A stretch of DNA of 64,000 nucleotides. Origin: Microcystis aeruginosa FD4 (GTDB lineage: Bacteria; Cyanobacteriota; Cyanobacteriia; Cyanobacteriales; Microcystaceae). Where the stretch lies: positions 1 to 64,000 of the forward strand of contig NZ_CP046973.1 of NCBI RefSeq assembly GCF_009792235.1, read 5' to 3'. The translations under genes were made by a program, and so were the position numbers. Below the pieces are notes generated by a model, which searched no databases, was not told the origin of the DNA, and saw only the letters and a program-made list of their open reading frames with translations. Shown here piece by piece: positions 21,701 to 25,299 of this stretch (positions are counted from its first letter, which is position 1; every line of letters starts with the position of its first letter).

Positions 21701-22762
21701 ATTGGCATTCGTCAGATTATTCGGGCTAGAACTACCACTACCAGGGACAATATCAATCAAAACTGGATTGCCAGTGGTGTTATCAATGCGATAAAGTTCT
21801 GTCCCGTTGGTCCCATTGTTAGCGGTAAAGTAGAGCGTCCCGTTGACATTCGTCAAATTACTAGGACTGGAAGTACTTGACCCTAGACGAATGTCAATCA
21901 GAACTGGATTTCCGGTGGTGTTATTGATGCGATAAAGTTCTGTTCCGTTTGTGCCATTATTGGCCGTAAAGTACAGGGTGCCATTGACATCTGTTAGGTT
22001 GCTGACGCTAGAGGTATTACTTCCGGGATAAATATCCAGCAGAGAGACAACGCCAGTAGCCGGATTCGCCCGCCATAATTCGGTGCCATTAACATCATCG
22101 TTGGCGGTGAAATAGAGGATGCCCCCAACGTTAAGGAAATTACTCGGGTTAGAGCCAAAGCTAGTAGAGTTAATATCGGCAACAAGAGAGGGTTCGGTAG
22201 TGGTGGCTCTCTCAACTGCAATACTTATACCATCAACATTAATCACCCCGTGATCATCTTCCGATTTCATATAGGCCAAAGCCTCCTCAGACAGACTTTC
22301 CCCCAAAACCAACGAGGCAAAAATTGCCCCCTCATCCCCTAGCGCATCCGTACTATTCAACACCCCATCCACATAATGGCCATATTCTTCCAACAGCAGA
22401 GCGACAATAGCCCCTAAATTGCCCTGATTATGACCCAGAAACTCGTAAGATAGGTAAATTCGATTATTTGCTATTGCATAAGCCCCATTTGCCCCATTAA
22501 GGTCATTTCCTGTAACAATTTCCATGAGGGGAAAGCCAGTTAAATCGCCTGCTTGCCACTGGCTTTGTAATCCATCAGTATTAACCGCCGTGCCAAAGGC
22601 TACCTGTATTTTGTCGCCAAAGGCAGAATCATCGGCAAACTGTTGTAATTTGCCAGAAATTAACAGCGTTGCCTGTTGTAGCGCAGAAATAATATCTGAA
22701 TCGAGGGTTAACGCAGATTCTAGGGTTAAGTTAGTTGTGAGGGTGTAAAGGGTGTTAGGCAT
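794..22762 (-). CDS. Giant RTX-type surface/secreted protein with ELWxxDGT repeats, Calx-beta domains and an embedded subtilisin domain (7,322 aa)
   Basis: A single uninterrupted frame with clear order. Residues 1-185: N-terminal domain with an EEYGHYVD motif near 125. About 190-2095: ELWxxDGT repeats (GTELYRIDNTTG, NGTLYFTANN). 2097-2404: cadherin-like and He_PIG-like domains. About 2400-3650: Calx-beta domains (SVNENGT, DYNNTPITV, DETVNLTLSNP), one with an insert. 3655-3775: one CARDB domain. About 4315-4680: Cys/Gly-rich island and helical segment. 5095-5555: three Big-type Ig domains. 5660-5735: SdrD-B-like. 5765-5895: Calx-beta. 5920-6240: peptidase S8 with Asp5953 (IDTGAD), His5995 (NHGSH) and Ser6172 (GGTSQAVP). 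6300-6797: four 98-residue repeats. 6800-7233: RTX GGxGxDx nonapeptides, then a cyanobacterial surface-protein-type tail. There is no signal peptide; the RTX end suggests type I export with Ca2+-dependent folding outside. An adhesin, or a protease-bearing matrix protein, is inferred. Confidence 0.9.
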   Translation of the reverse strand: MPNTLYTLTTNLTLESALTLDSDIISALQQATLLISGKLQQFADDSAFGDKIQVAFGTAVNTDGLQSQWQAGDLTGFPLMEIVTGNDLNGANGAYAIANNRIYLSYEFLGHNQGNLGAIVALLLEEYGHYVDGVLNSTDALGDEGAIFASLVLGESLSEEALAYMKSEDDHGVINVDGISIAVERATTTEPSLVADINSTSFGSNPSNFLNVGGILYFTANDDVNGTELWRANPATGVVSLLDIYPGSNTSSVSNLTDVNGTLYFTANNGTNGTELYRINNTTGNPVLIDIRLGSSTSSPSNLTNVNGTLYFTANNGTNGTELYRIDNTTGNPVLIDIVPGSGSSSPNNLTNANGVLYFTATNSTSGQELWKLDPATGNAVFLKDIYEGGNSSSPGNLTYSDGKLYFTANNYTQGVELWRTDGTPEGTELVEDINATTLGSNPSNFVEMPVSHLTTPTEIGGVLYFTANDEINGTELWRANPTTGVVELLDIYPGSNTSSVNNLTDVNGTLYFTANNGTNGTELYRIDTVDESPVLIDIRLGSSSSNPSNLTNVNGTLYFTANNGTNGTELYRIDNATGNPALIDIVSGSSSSSPRNLTNINGVLYFSASNSAAGRELWKVDPANNLPILVSDIRSGSSGSDPTNLIFGGGTVYFTADNGTNGVELYRVDPTTGNIVLLDINTGSGSSNPRNLIDINGTLYFTANNAVNTERFYKIDPTTGQPVQLSVPNLYQDNAAYLDQFTRVGDRLYFRNSYYNNDFTIYRPLYTIDPATGNVVQVSGAQYVQYLTNVNGTLYFQGYSAANGYELYRINNTTGNAVLIDVVAGSGSSSPQNFTNVNGTVFFTANNSANGTELWKLDTSGNPVLVKDIRTGSNSSSPSSLFAIGNTLYLTADNGINGVELWVSDGTSAGTVLAKDINERSPSSNPRNLIDINGTLYFTANDGVNGERFYKIDPTTGQPVQLSVPNLYQDDAANLDQFTRVGDRLYFRNSHYNNDYTIYRPLYTIDPATGNVVQVSGAQYVQYLTNVNGTLYFQGRAANGYELYRINNTTGNAVLIDVVAGSGSSSPQNFTNVNGTVFFTANNSANGTELWKLDTSGNPVLVKDIRTGSNSSSPSSLFAIGNTLYLTADNGINGVELWVSDGTSAGTVLAKDINERSPSSNPRNLIDINGTLYFTANDGVNGERFYKIDPTTGQPVQLSVPNLYQDNAAYLDQFTRVGDRLYFRNSYYNNDYTIYRPLYTIDPATGNVVQVSGAQYVQYLTNVNGTLYFQGYSDASGTELYRINNTTGNAVLIDVVAGSGSSSPQNFTNVNGTVFFTANNSANGTELWKLDASGNPVLVKDIRTGSNSSSPSSLFAIGNTLYLTADNGINGVELWVSDGTSAGTVLAKDINERSPSSNPRNLIDINGTLYFTANDGVNGERFYKIDPTTGQPVQLSVPNLYQDNAAYLDQFTRVGDRLYFRNSYYNNDFTIYRPLYTIDPATGNVVQVSGAQYVQYLTNVNGTLYFQGYSAANGYELYRINNTTGNAVLIDVVAGSGSSSPQNFTNVNGTVFFTATNSTNGTELWKLDTSGNPVLVKDIRTGSNSSSPTALYAVGNALYFTADDGVNGRELWRSDGTAQGTVPLEIYVGSSSTNVSNLIDLGGVLYFTANNPTYGTELWRINSTTGNPEVLDIHSGVSSSSPANLTNVNGTLYFTATTSATGTELYRIDNTTGNPVLIDIYSAGSSSSSPSNLTNVNGTLYFQAYTPTNGYELWRIDPATGTPSVIDIVSGSGSSSPQNLLNANGVLYFTASNSANGQELWKIDPTTGNPVFLKDIYVGSNSSNPGNLTYSNGKLYFSADNYSQGIELWQTDGTPEGTALVKDINATTLASSPSNFIKIGNILYFTANDDVNGTELWRANPATGVVSLLDIYPGSNTSSVSNLTDVNGTLYFTANNGTNGTELYRIDNTTGNPVLIDIYSGSNSSSPSYLTNVNGTLYFEALSATSGYELWRIDPATGTPSVINVVSGSGSSSPQNLLNANGVLYFTASNSANGRELWKVDPTTGNPVFLKDIYVGSNSSNPGNLTYSNGKLYFTADNGVNGVELWSVNVDQITTIGVVQKTGDEDQVVPFTANDFASVFNSGSGLSLSKIKIINLPSNGLLKLNNNSVAVDQEIAVTDLGNLTFTPNTNYNGIAGFTWNGSDGTNYALNPSTVSLTINSINDVPTVASPIADTSIYSNRSSNFTISANTFQDSDVGDSLTYSATLADGSPLPSWLTFNERTFSGNPSAAQAGQYDLKVIATDQSGASTSDSFVLSVVNSAPYSIGLSNNTIPENSANNTLIGTLISQDLNTNDTFTYTLVNNAGGRFTLDGDKIVVADTSLLDYETATQHTIRVKTTDSSGLSYEQNITIFLSNVNDALAGTLSFTSSTFSVNENGTPVASVTVQRTNGNEGTVSVNVLLSDGTAVFPNDYNSLAIPVVFGPGETSKTVTLPIVNDSDFEGDETVNLTLSSPTGGATLGVQTTATLTIVDNDLPTVSLAVSPASVTEDGTNNLVYTFTRTGNTASPLTVNFNVSGNATFNNDYSQSGADSFSGTSGSITFAAGSNTATLTIDPTADTIFEQDETVSLTLVSSANYNRGTTNTVTSTINNDDVDAGVLSFSSSQFSVNEDGTVVNAVTINRAGNNTGAVSVTLSLSSGTATAGSDYNNTPITVNFANGETSKTVNIPIINDSQLEADETVNLTLSNPQGGATLGTQTTAVLTIINDDLPQPGTISFNSANYSVNENANSSPIQILTVDSQTNIYPIGQPKVYSQVLTNGKKYRFEIAGTWSPDYRVNNWLVDARFVTRNNFVSVNDSDSTFGDFGLYSSILGNNNDDFLGNYQANHIYSLEYEGKGEPVDFYIYDINSGDNLGKYTIKIFELNTITLNRTGGSEGTVSVTLTPSDGTATQGSDYNNTPITVTFANGETSKTVTIPITDDSIYEPTETVNLTISNPTGGATLGTQQTAILTIIDNDAVPGVIQFSNATYSVNENGTPVTAVTLTRTNGSDGAVSVRINLTNGTATAPSDYNNTPITVNFANGETSKTVTIPIVNDNQFEADETVNLTLSNPTGGATLGTQTTAVLTILNDDLPQPGTISFNSNSYTVNENNGTANITLNRSGGSDGEVSVILTPSNGSATAGDDYTNTPITVTFANGQTSKTVTIPITDDSIYELTETVNLTISNPTGGATLGTQQTATLSIIDNDAVPGVIQFSNATYSVNENGTPVTAVTLTRTNGSDGAVSVTVNLTNGTATAGSDYNNTPITVNFANGETAKTVNIPIIDDSVLETTETINLSLSNPTNGVTIGSQNSAIVNIIDNDFKPTLTVNITGEQVTEGNTIQGTVTRNTDTTEPLTVTLVNSDNSQITVPNTVTIPAGANSVNFNLNAVDDTLIELPKNYTIIATSQGFVSGSDTLAVIDNDAVSLSLTLDSNNINENGGKAIATVTRNVITSTPLVVQLSSSDTTEATVPTSVTIAAGQASATFEISAIDDTALDGNQTVTITAKPTYTGTNLATDTGNATTNINIIDNESPSLKVVIDKDVISETGTATATLTRNTDTSSDLTVTLNSSDTTEATVPNTVTIAAGQTSATFTITGISDGINDGSQTVTITASATGLNSGSDSLEVTDINVPDLVVTQLQGISPTYTTKQSQFTYTVANNGIIAATGSWKDRIYLSTDNKLDANDTLLGEFGLGSTENPANLLPGTSYNRTVTYFAPRNPGQYYLIGVTDNGNTVNEGVTIGENNNTTITPVTVTPAYRGTVYTDTETAIAGNPVTLRGQALSNSDNSPVAYEFVKVRVENKGNIREFDAFTDGNGNFVRQFTPLTGEAGTYNINAYFPGFAAEDSTPEDSFTLLGMRFEQNDQFLTQVSQRITEGTTFNGSVKLQNLSNLGLSGLTATVNGAPSDWTVNVTPEKTSLGGNEEITVNYSINVPDDKWSYYNFGLGLSTAEGVTANLPVRVDVAQLLPRLVADTSSLQASMLRGGQTIVEFTVSNQGEVASGQLSILLPDASWLKSASAVTLPSLNPGQSTKVSLLLQPSTTQELTVYNGNVVISGDEASLSLPFNFRAISEAKGNLNINVVDELFFFAEGSPRLENATITLLDPFTGTVISSEKDADGILSKTDLAEGYYKLRITADNHDTYEQNIYVSAGETEDIQAFLSRQTVKYTWTVTPTEIEDRYTITIESTFETNVPIPTVVIEPGYIDLIDLQGVGQVMQIDMKVTNHGLIAANDIALNLPEHPFYKIEPLINGVDILAAKSSITIPVRITRIADFDTLPSNSGDLSTSSTPQVPCSISWGLSYDYECAGQKIKRAIPIPVLNVEGNCPGGGFGPGGGFGPGGGFGPGGGTVSQVTIISTPSDCDPCVEKTKQAIASCAIKFIPIPNWISCTKGAYDCVTGGISWESAYGCFTTILSCAEAIGKTIPGPWKYLSVLECTYEILTACLGSGSGGSGGGGSGGSGGGGPNSPNTLASFGIQTSDLGQISVNGIPQSALKLLQDSYASLQTFVDAQTFLFGNIAWWKAAEEDAVSFSNWLDAFQTRTEGTTTTEAKISDSERNELLSVTLPSGITATDVNQFLDRWNRTIDYWQAGKFEQKDVPSGDNADFLAIDVWKNKLSKANDAIKQSEAAGFSDPGEQALGAIQELQKALDGSGGVCATVKIQIDQEAVMTRAAFLGNLEIENGNPTNLTNLAVTLQIKDQNGNIVNDLFGITDPILSNITAVDGTGILTGNDPNTPQNEGIGSAKWTFIPTNLAAPEIPTQYSIGGTLSYLENGKTITVPLLSSPVTVYPQAELYLDYFHQRDVFADDPFTDDIVETSVPYSLAVLVRNEGKGDAKNLKITSGQPKIVENEKGLLIDFQIIGSEVNGQGVTPSLTVNFGDIKAGKTAVADWLLKSSLQGKFIDYKATFEHINSLGKAELSLIKEVKIHELIHTVQVNHSNPDNLPDFLVNETFDAQFTPDIIYFSSGGTAPVKAVKNATLDAPPTLNDLTVQISATVENGWTYFRLDEPSDSQYDIVKILRSDGTEIGLDNIWTTDRTFPATGRPIYENILHFLDNNATGGTKTYTVVYTPGGPTITDIIDVSPDPISTAVNAITVDFSEAIKASSFDYNDLSLTLNNGTNLINSTVTIISLSPTRYQITGLNTLTNNDGEYKLTVNATGIQDTIGKFGSGSLTETWEKTAGGNADTTPPVVTDIVNLLINPRNQPVPSLTVTFSEKIDLSTFTWQDISLTRNSGTNLINNTVTITAINDTTYRINGLSGLTATDGTYNLTVNGSGIQDLSGNSGNGTQSETWIMDTIAPTIPTNITVTNPLTPSGINIESANIAEGASIAPLQPLTVSGQQRINTTNPTISGDLGETGLKVFFYDKTTNTLLQQATVTGSEFSGSLPLPSPGARDIEIRLQDTAGNISSTTLSLFADISQPVLTQFLNIPTSTLNPVNSIDLEFSEQIDLNTFDKSDITLTRDGVTLTLPNTVTVEYLSGTTYRINGLGDLTNTPGIYNLKVDATTIQDNAGNSGDAAKNTNFIITSPPTPGITLTQTGGNTTVTEGGNTDTYSLVLKTQPTNDVTITLTGNNQITLNSTTLTFTTTNWNTPQNITITAVDDTLTEGNHTATITHNISSTDTNYNGLTLPNVIVNIQDNDAEIKGNIWNDIDGNAVNNNEPNLSGWTVYLDSNNNNQLDTGETTTQTNANGDYTFNNLRPGNYNVAQVVQNGWKQTYPILNITTTAANIPLTIPTLDLIPTSTNTETQLNFNTANYIVKEDGTAITEIIINRSGNLAETVTATLTFTDGTAKGCGCAASSINNDFNYSPITITFTENEISKVIPVQNAILNNPNAIRIRNDNKVEGDEYFTIHLTNPTNGAIIGNQSQATVTILDDESPNNNPITPPISNPSNTLSTSQNSNATNLINLDDFWSDSRFTNIKGQGESIVIIDTGADLNHPLFGVDANNNGIADKIIYQYDFADNDTDASDKNNHGSHIASIASQIAPDANLIILKVFKDNGSGYFADLEEALQWVNTNANTYNVTSVNLSLGDNQNWTTATGRYGIGDELAAIAGQNILIAAAAGNSFYTFNSSPGLAYPAADPNVISVGAVWADDFGSGSFSNGAKDYTTAADRIASFSQRHPILDVFAPGILISGANATGGTITMGGTSQAVPYISAIATLSQQIAKTYLGRELTLTEFRTLLDTTSNLIIDGDDENDNVTNTGISYPRINALALAENILNLNDSNSNPDLVNPGNNNNNGSNTVTNTVSLVHNVTLTAGQILTGINFGNQQLPSNQPPTLNNINKSGDEDNPINFSQSDFTSAFNDADGNTLVKIQITALPNNGVLQLNNTAIALSQEIAVSDLNNLTFSPNTNFNGNISFSWNGFDGSVYSINSAQVNLTVNPVDDAPTVLNPITDVNVDEDAANTVIDITNVFTDIDNDPTLIVKSVLTNDNTGLVTATIVDNQLTLDYQDNQSGTANLTIRGTSNGKTVDDTFVITVNPVDDAPTVLNPITDVNVDEDAANTVIDLTNVFTDIDNDIALIVKSVFVNDNPGLVTATIVDNQLTLDYQDNQSGTANLTIRGTSNGKTVDDTFVITVNPVDDAPTVLNPITDVNVDEDAANTVIDLTNVFTDIDNDPTLIVKSVFVNDNPGLVTATIVDNQLTLDYQDNQSGTANLTIRGTSNGKTVDDTFVVNVGIVDNPPTVLNPITDVNVDEDAANTVIDLTTVFSDPDGDAITKSVLSNTNTSLVTATIVNNQLILDYLQNQFGTAQITIRGTSKGLFIEDTFTITVNQVTEGILITGTSGNDNLVGGDGNDTLQGLAGNDTLNGGLGSDSLEGGNGNDVYYVDNSGDLVLETVTGSTGGTDLVYASVSYTLPNLVENLTLTGNSAINGTGNSLNNTIIGNNGNNYLLGDAGNDTLDGKAGVDTLDGGAGNDTYTIDNINDVIIDSAGTDTVSASITYTLAAGLENLTLTGNGNLNGTGNSLNNTIIGNNGNNYLLGDAGNDKLDGKAGVDTLDGGAGNDTYTIDNINDVIIDSAGTDTVSASITYTLAAGLENLTLTGNGNLNGTGNSLNNTIIGNNGNNYLLGDAGNDTLDGKAGVDTLDGGAGNDTYTIDNINDVIIDSAGTDTVSASITYTLANNLENLTLTGSTAINGTGNNGNNVITGNSGANLLSGLDGNDSLNGGNGNDTLLGGNSDDTLIGGTGNDSLTGGSGRDFFRYNSRTEGIDTIADFNVLDDTILVSRSGFSGGLTVGTLLNTQFTTGTSATTSAHRFIYNASNGQLWYDIDGTGTTAASQIATLSPNLALTASNFLVF
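1330..2085 (-). repeat. 264-bp near-identical RTX repeats near the C-terminus of giant 1
   Basis: About three copies of an 88-residue (264 bp) unit follow one another. Each contains GDAGND, DTLDGGAGNDTYTIDN and TYTLAAGLENLTLTGN. Copies differ at only a few bases (for example GND-T-LDG against GND-K-LDG), so the amplification is recent or the copies are being homogenised. The GGxGxDx nonapeptides are the Ca2+-binding beta-roll motif of RTX proteins. Confidence 0.85.
2375..3560 (-). repeat. Four 294-bp (98-aa) cadherin-like repeats in giant 1
   Basis: Four consecutive copies of a 98-residue unit starting DDAPTVLNPITDVNVDEDA (the fourth DNPPTVL) and ending with GTSNGKTVDDTF. The same unit occurs eight times in giant 2 (26405-28770), with near-identical DNA. 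The acidic DVNVDEDA and FTDIDND stretches suggest Ca2+-binding cadherin-like folds, which is an inference from composition. Confidence 0.85.
9311..9728 (-). repeat. Glycine-rich linker tracts flanking the cysteine-rich segment of giant 1
   Basis: At 9660-9728 an 18-bp unit encoding GPGGGF is repeated three times perfectly with a fourth partial copy. At 9311-9360 a second tract encodes GSGGSGGGG-type repeats. Between them lies a segment with about nine cysteines. The two flexible linkers bracket it like hinges. Confidence 0.85.
18050..20660 (-). repeat. ~710-bp higher-order repeat array in the ELWxxDGT region of giant 1
   Basis: A composite unit of about 236 residues, itself several ELWxxDGT repeats long, is repeated nearly identically. 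It runs through landmarks NAVLIDVVAGSG, KDIRTGSNSSSP, AKDINERSPSSNP, NLYQDNAAYLDQFTRVGDR and VVQVSGAQYVQYL. Landmark spacing is 711 bp and then 708 bp; the 3-bp difference comes from one copy reading GRAANG instead of GYSAANG. Length variation between strains is likely, and assembly collapse is a risk here. Confidence 0.85.
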
Positions 22763-22929
22763 GGGATGAACTGGGGATAAAAAAAGAGAATTAAACAGGA
22801 TTCAGCGATATTTTGGTGGCAAAATCGATAAATTTGTACAACAATATCCCAATGGACAACAAAGTCAATCGAGAGATTAGGAGAATAATTGGTTGGGGAA
22901 TATCAAATTGATCTAAAAACTCATCTGCG

Positions 22930-22959
22930 AGTCTAGCCTAAGCTGCCTAGCTATGTCAA
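22930..22959 (-). promoter_or_regulatory. Candidate sigma-70 promoter of giant gene 1
   Basis: Read on the minus strand: TTGACA (22954-22959), 18 bases, TAGACT (22930-22935). The identical -35 with an 18-base spacer and a TAAACT -10 lies at 43465-43494 in front of giant gene 2. Conservation between the two leaders supports it. The predicted 5' leader is about 160 bases. No convincing Shine-Dalgarno precedes the ATG at 22762. Confidence 0.5.
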
Positions 22960-23221
22960 GAAGTTTTCTGTAATTTCACAGGAACTTTAAAAAAACTTAA
23001 CCAAATTTAGAGCATATAGCTATTGGCCATACACTTATTAATTCTATATCCTGGGTTATAGCTGTTGGGATTATCTGGGCTGCTACCAGTAATGCGATGT
23101 TTATCTTGTTAAGTTTTGTTAATAGCTTAATTTCTATGGTTTTCATAGTCTAAAAACAATGGTTATCCTCTTGTGTGAATAGGAGGAAAATCTAAGCTGG
23201 TATCTCCCATTCAGCCGCTCA
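22930..23221 (-). repeat. Upstream region shared with giant gene 2 (copy 1)
   Basis: This stretch aligns with 43465-43761 for about 290 bases, with scattered substitutions and small indels. The last ~100 bases (ACAATGGTTATCCTCTTG through CAGCCGCTCAT) are essentially identical. It contains the candidate promoter. No gene is visible in it; it looks like a duplicated regulatory region. The other intergenic parts, 22763-22929 and 23331-23391, show nothing recognisable. Confidence 0.8.
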
Positions 23222-23228
23222 TAAGTGG

Positions 23229-23330
23229 GTGGGTGGAATTAAATATAAAATGAACGTAGGTTGGGTTGAAGCATGAAACCCAACGCCCGGATGGGTTACG
23301 AAGTGCGCTAACCCATCCTACAAATAATTG
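23229..23330. repeat. Dispersed palindromic intergenic repeat
   Basis: Two nested palindromes, GGTTGGGTT-N8-AACCCAAC and GGATGGGTTA-N-TAACCCATCC, with TACAA after the second. Palindromes of this composition are common between genes in cyanobacteria (from memory). No coding capacity. Confidence 0.5.
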
Positions 23331-23391
23331 TGCCTCCCTACTTAACTAGATAAGAGAAACTGTAGCGATTAATTCAGTGACCGGTAAACAC

Positions 23392-23424
23392 AGAAAACGG
23401 GTTTCCTCAAGAAACCCGTTTTCT
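23392..23424 (-). terminator. Hairpin after the nuclease gene
   Basis: A 14-bp perfect stem (AGAAAACGGGTTTC / GAAACCCGTTTTCT, loop CTCAA) begins 18 bases past the nuclease stop at 23442. Same family as the hairpins at 3-35 and 24447-24479, with a different loop, so the stem is preserved while the loop varies. Confidence 0.6.
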
Positions 23425-23441
23425 TGGGCGACAAACCAGAA

Positions 23442-24383
23442 TTATTCAGGTTTGATTAACTGATTTAAATAGTCCTGAAAATCTGAGATTGAGTCAAGAG
23501 TAATCGCTTGTCTGTGGAGATTTTTCAGAAGAGAAGTGTCTTGAATTTGGCTAATCTCATCAACCAGTTCCGAAGGCACATTCTCAAACCGAATCTCAAG
23601 GGCATCAATGACAGATTCTCTCATCCCTTTTTCCATTCCCATTCTTTCAACACTGGTAATATAAGGCATTCTTTTTTCCTCCTCGTACTGATTTAATTCC
23701 TGTTGAAACTCTTGTTCTAATTCAGCGGGTAAGCTCATCAGCCAATCGATAAACTTAAAGAGGTTGATAATATCCTCTCGTTGATAACCCTGTTCGTACA
23801 ACCGTTTAGTTAATGCTAATTTCGCTTCTTTGCGCTTTTTTCGGTTTTGCCGAGTTTCTAAAGCTTGGAGATTCGCCATCACGACTGTAGCAAAAGGATT
23901 GCGGCTGGCTTCTAAAGCTGACCACTGCTGCTTAAATTCTAGCAACTTGACGACCGGAAAGTGAAAACTCACTTGACAATCAAATAACTCACGCTCAAAT
24001 TGATTGGGTCGCCAAGAAGCATTATCATCACCTAAAACTGCCAAACTCGCTACTGAACGCCTGTAACGATCATAAATACGGTAGTAATAGATAAACATCC
24101 GTTCAGCAAAGTCAATTTCTCGCTGACCCTGGATTTCTATGTGGATTAAAACCCAGGTCTCTTCTCCCGCCATACGATAAATTTTCACCAACTTATCGAC
24201 GAGACGTTTGCCTAACTCAGCATCGCGCACCACTTGTTGAAGTTCTTTGTCGAGAAATTCAAAGCCTTGATTCCAATCAATACCCGCATGAGCTTGAGGA
24301 AAAAAGAAGGAAACAAAGTCTTCAAAGTAGATTTCTAAGACATCTTTCCAAGGAGTATCAAAATCAGTATTTGGGTTAGTCAT
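23442..24383 (-). CDS. PD-(D/E)XK nuclease-family (Rpn/DUF4351-like) protein
   Basis: About 313 residues of the Rpn/transposase-like PD-(D/E)XK family often abundant in cyanobacteria. The N-terminal part carries the core: FEFLDKELQQVV, then VDKLVKI followed by HIEIQGQ, a D...ExQ form of the nuclease motif, and FIYYYRIYDRY. The C-terminus (about 255-313) matches the DUF4351-type tail (VIDALEIRFENVPSELVDEI). A GTG start at 24395 adds four residues; the ATG at 24383 was preferred because MTNPNTDF resembles the usual start. Neither has a strong ribosome site. It lies alone between two copies of the same hairpin, at the junction of the duplicated giant-gene modules. DNA cleavage promoting recombination is the family inference; it is not shown here. 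Confidence 0.75.
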   Translation of the reverse strand: MTNPNTDFDTPWKDVLEIYFEDFVSFFFPQAHAGIDWNQGFEFLDKELQQVVRDAELGKRLVDKLVKIYRMAGEETWVLIHIEIQGQREIDFAERMFIYYYRIYDRYRRSVASLAVLGDDNASWRPNQFERELFDCQVSFHFPVVKLLEFKQQWSALEASRNPFATVVMANLQALETRQNRKKRKEAKLALTKRLYEQGYQREDIINLFKFIDWLMSLPAELEQEFQQELNQYEEEKRMPYITSVERMGMEKGMRESVIDALEIRFENVPSELVDEISQIQDTSLLKNLHRQAITLDSISDFQDYLNQLIKPE

Positions 24384-24446
24384 TTCGGTTATCACTTCTC
24401 TTGAACCACCGAAGCAATTTTTGTGATGTACTGTACTTACAATCGC

Positions 24447-24479
24447 AGAAAACGGGTTTCTTTGAGAAACCCGTTTTCT
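24447..24479 (-). terminator. Hairpin after the intact PEP-CTERM gene
   Basis: A 15-bp perfect stem with TTG loop, 15 bases past the stop at 24495. It is base-identical to 3-35, as expected if the PEP-CTERM gene and its terminator were duplicated together. Confidence 0.65.
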
Positions 24480-24494
24480 CGATAGCGGGTGATG

Positions 24495-25241
24495 TTAACA
24501 ATTCTTGCGCTTGCACTTGCTGGCTAATCCTAGAGTTAATAATAGTCCGAAAATAGGATCAGGTTCAGGAACTTTGGCTATATTGGTAAGCTTGATATTA
24601 TCAACTAATAAAGCTGAATTTCCAGCAGCATTTCCTCCTCCTGTCTTATCCACATCAACTACCCCAAACCCTAAAATATAATCTCCGGTCACGGATATTG
24701 GTATCGTGTAGGTTTGATAACCTGTTTCTTTCGTTAAATGGGAAAAAGAAGGATTGACTGGAAAACTAGATTGAGTATCTGCCAAAGAATATAAAGTATT
24801 ATTAAGGGTAAAAAAAGCGAAATCGCTGTAATCTACATCAGCCGCATCTTCATCGGTCAGAAAATTCCAAGAAAAGCTGAAAATATCGCCAGCATTAGCA
24901 GTAATAGTCTGTTTGATAGCGGAGCCTTCAACAACCGATAGATTGCTTAACTGATTACCCGATAAGCTGAGAAATGATTCTAAATTACTAGCATTAGTCA
25001 AGGGTTGATTGTCGTCACAAGCACCGACAAAAACACAAGTTTGTAACACGGCTTGATAACTTCCGTTAACTGGTGTAACCTGAAAACTTGAAGTTTCAAC
25101 GCTCGCTTGTCCACTGGTATTCCAGTCAGAAAAATTACCCGTTTCAAAACTTCCATTGACCACGGCGGCGGGGGAAATTTCAGCCGTCGCCACTAACAAA
25201 CCAGCCACAGTAATTAAGGTTAAAGTTGGGAGTTTAAACAT
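24495..25241 (-). CDS. PEP-CTERM sorting domain protein
   Basis: 248 residues. A signal peptide spans about 1-26 (MFKLPTLTLITVAGLLVATA, then ...SPAAV). The mature part begins VNGSFETGNFSDWNTSG, a carbohydrate-binding-like beta-sandwich start common in PEP-CTERM proteins, and contains one Cys pair (QTCVFVGACDD). The C-terminus is VPEPDPIFGLLLTLGLA followed by a Lys/Arg-rich tail: the VPEP motif, helix and basic end recognised by exosortase-type sorting. An AGGAAA site lies about 10 bases before the ATG. It starts 58 bases after the stop of giant gene 2 on the same strand, so it is probably the second gene of that transcript and ends at the hairpin at 24447. Cell-envelope or matrix placement is inferred; no exosortase gene lies in this window. 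Confidence 0.85.
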   Translation of the reverse strand: MFKLPTLTLITVAGLLVATAEISPAAVVNGSFETGNFSDWNTSGQASVETSSFQVTPVNGSYQAVLQTCVFVGACDDNQPLTNASNLESFLSLSGNQLSNLSVVEGSAIKQTITANAGDIFSFSWNFLTDEDAADVDYSDFAFFTLNNTLYSLADTQSSFPVNPSFSHLTKETGYQTYTIPISVTGDYILGFGVVDVDKTGGGNAAGNSALLVDNIKLTNIAKVPEPDPIFGLLLTLGLASKCKRKNC

Positions 25242-25299
25242 GAATAATTTTCCTGATATATGGTTAATTGTGAGATGGTATATTTCTCTGTCTGTTTAC

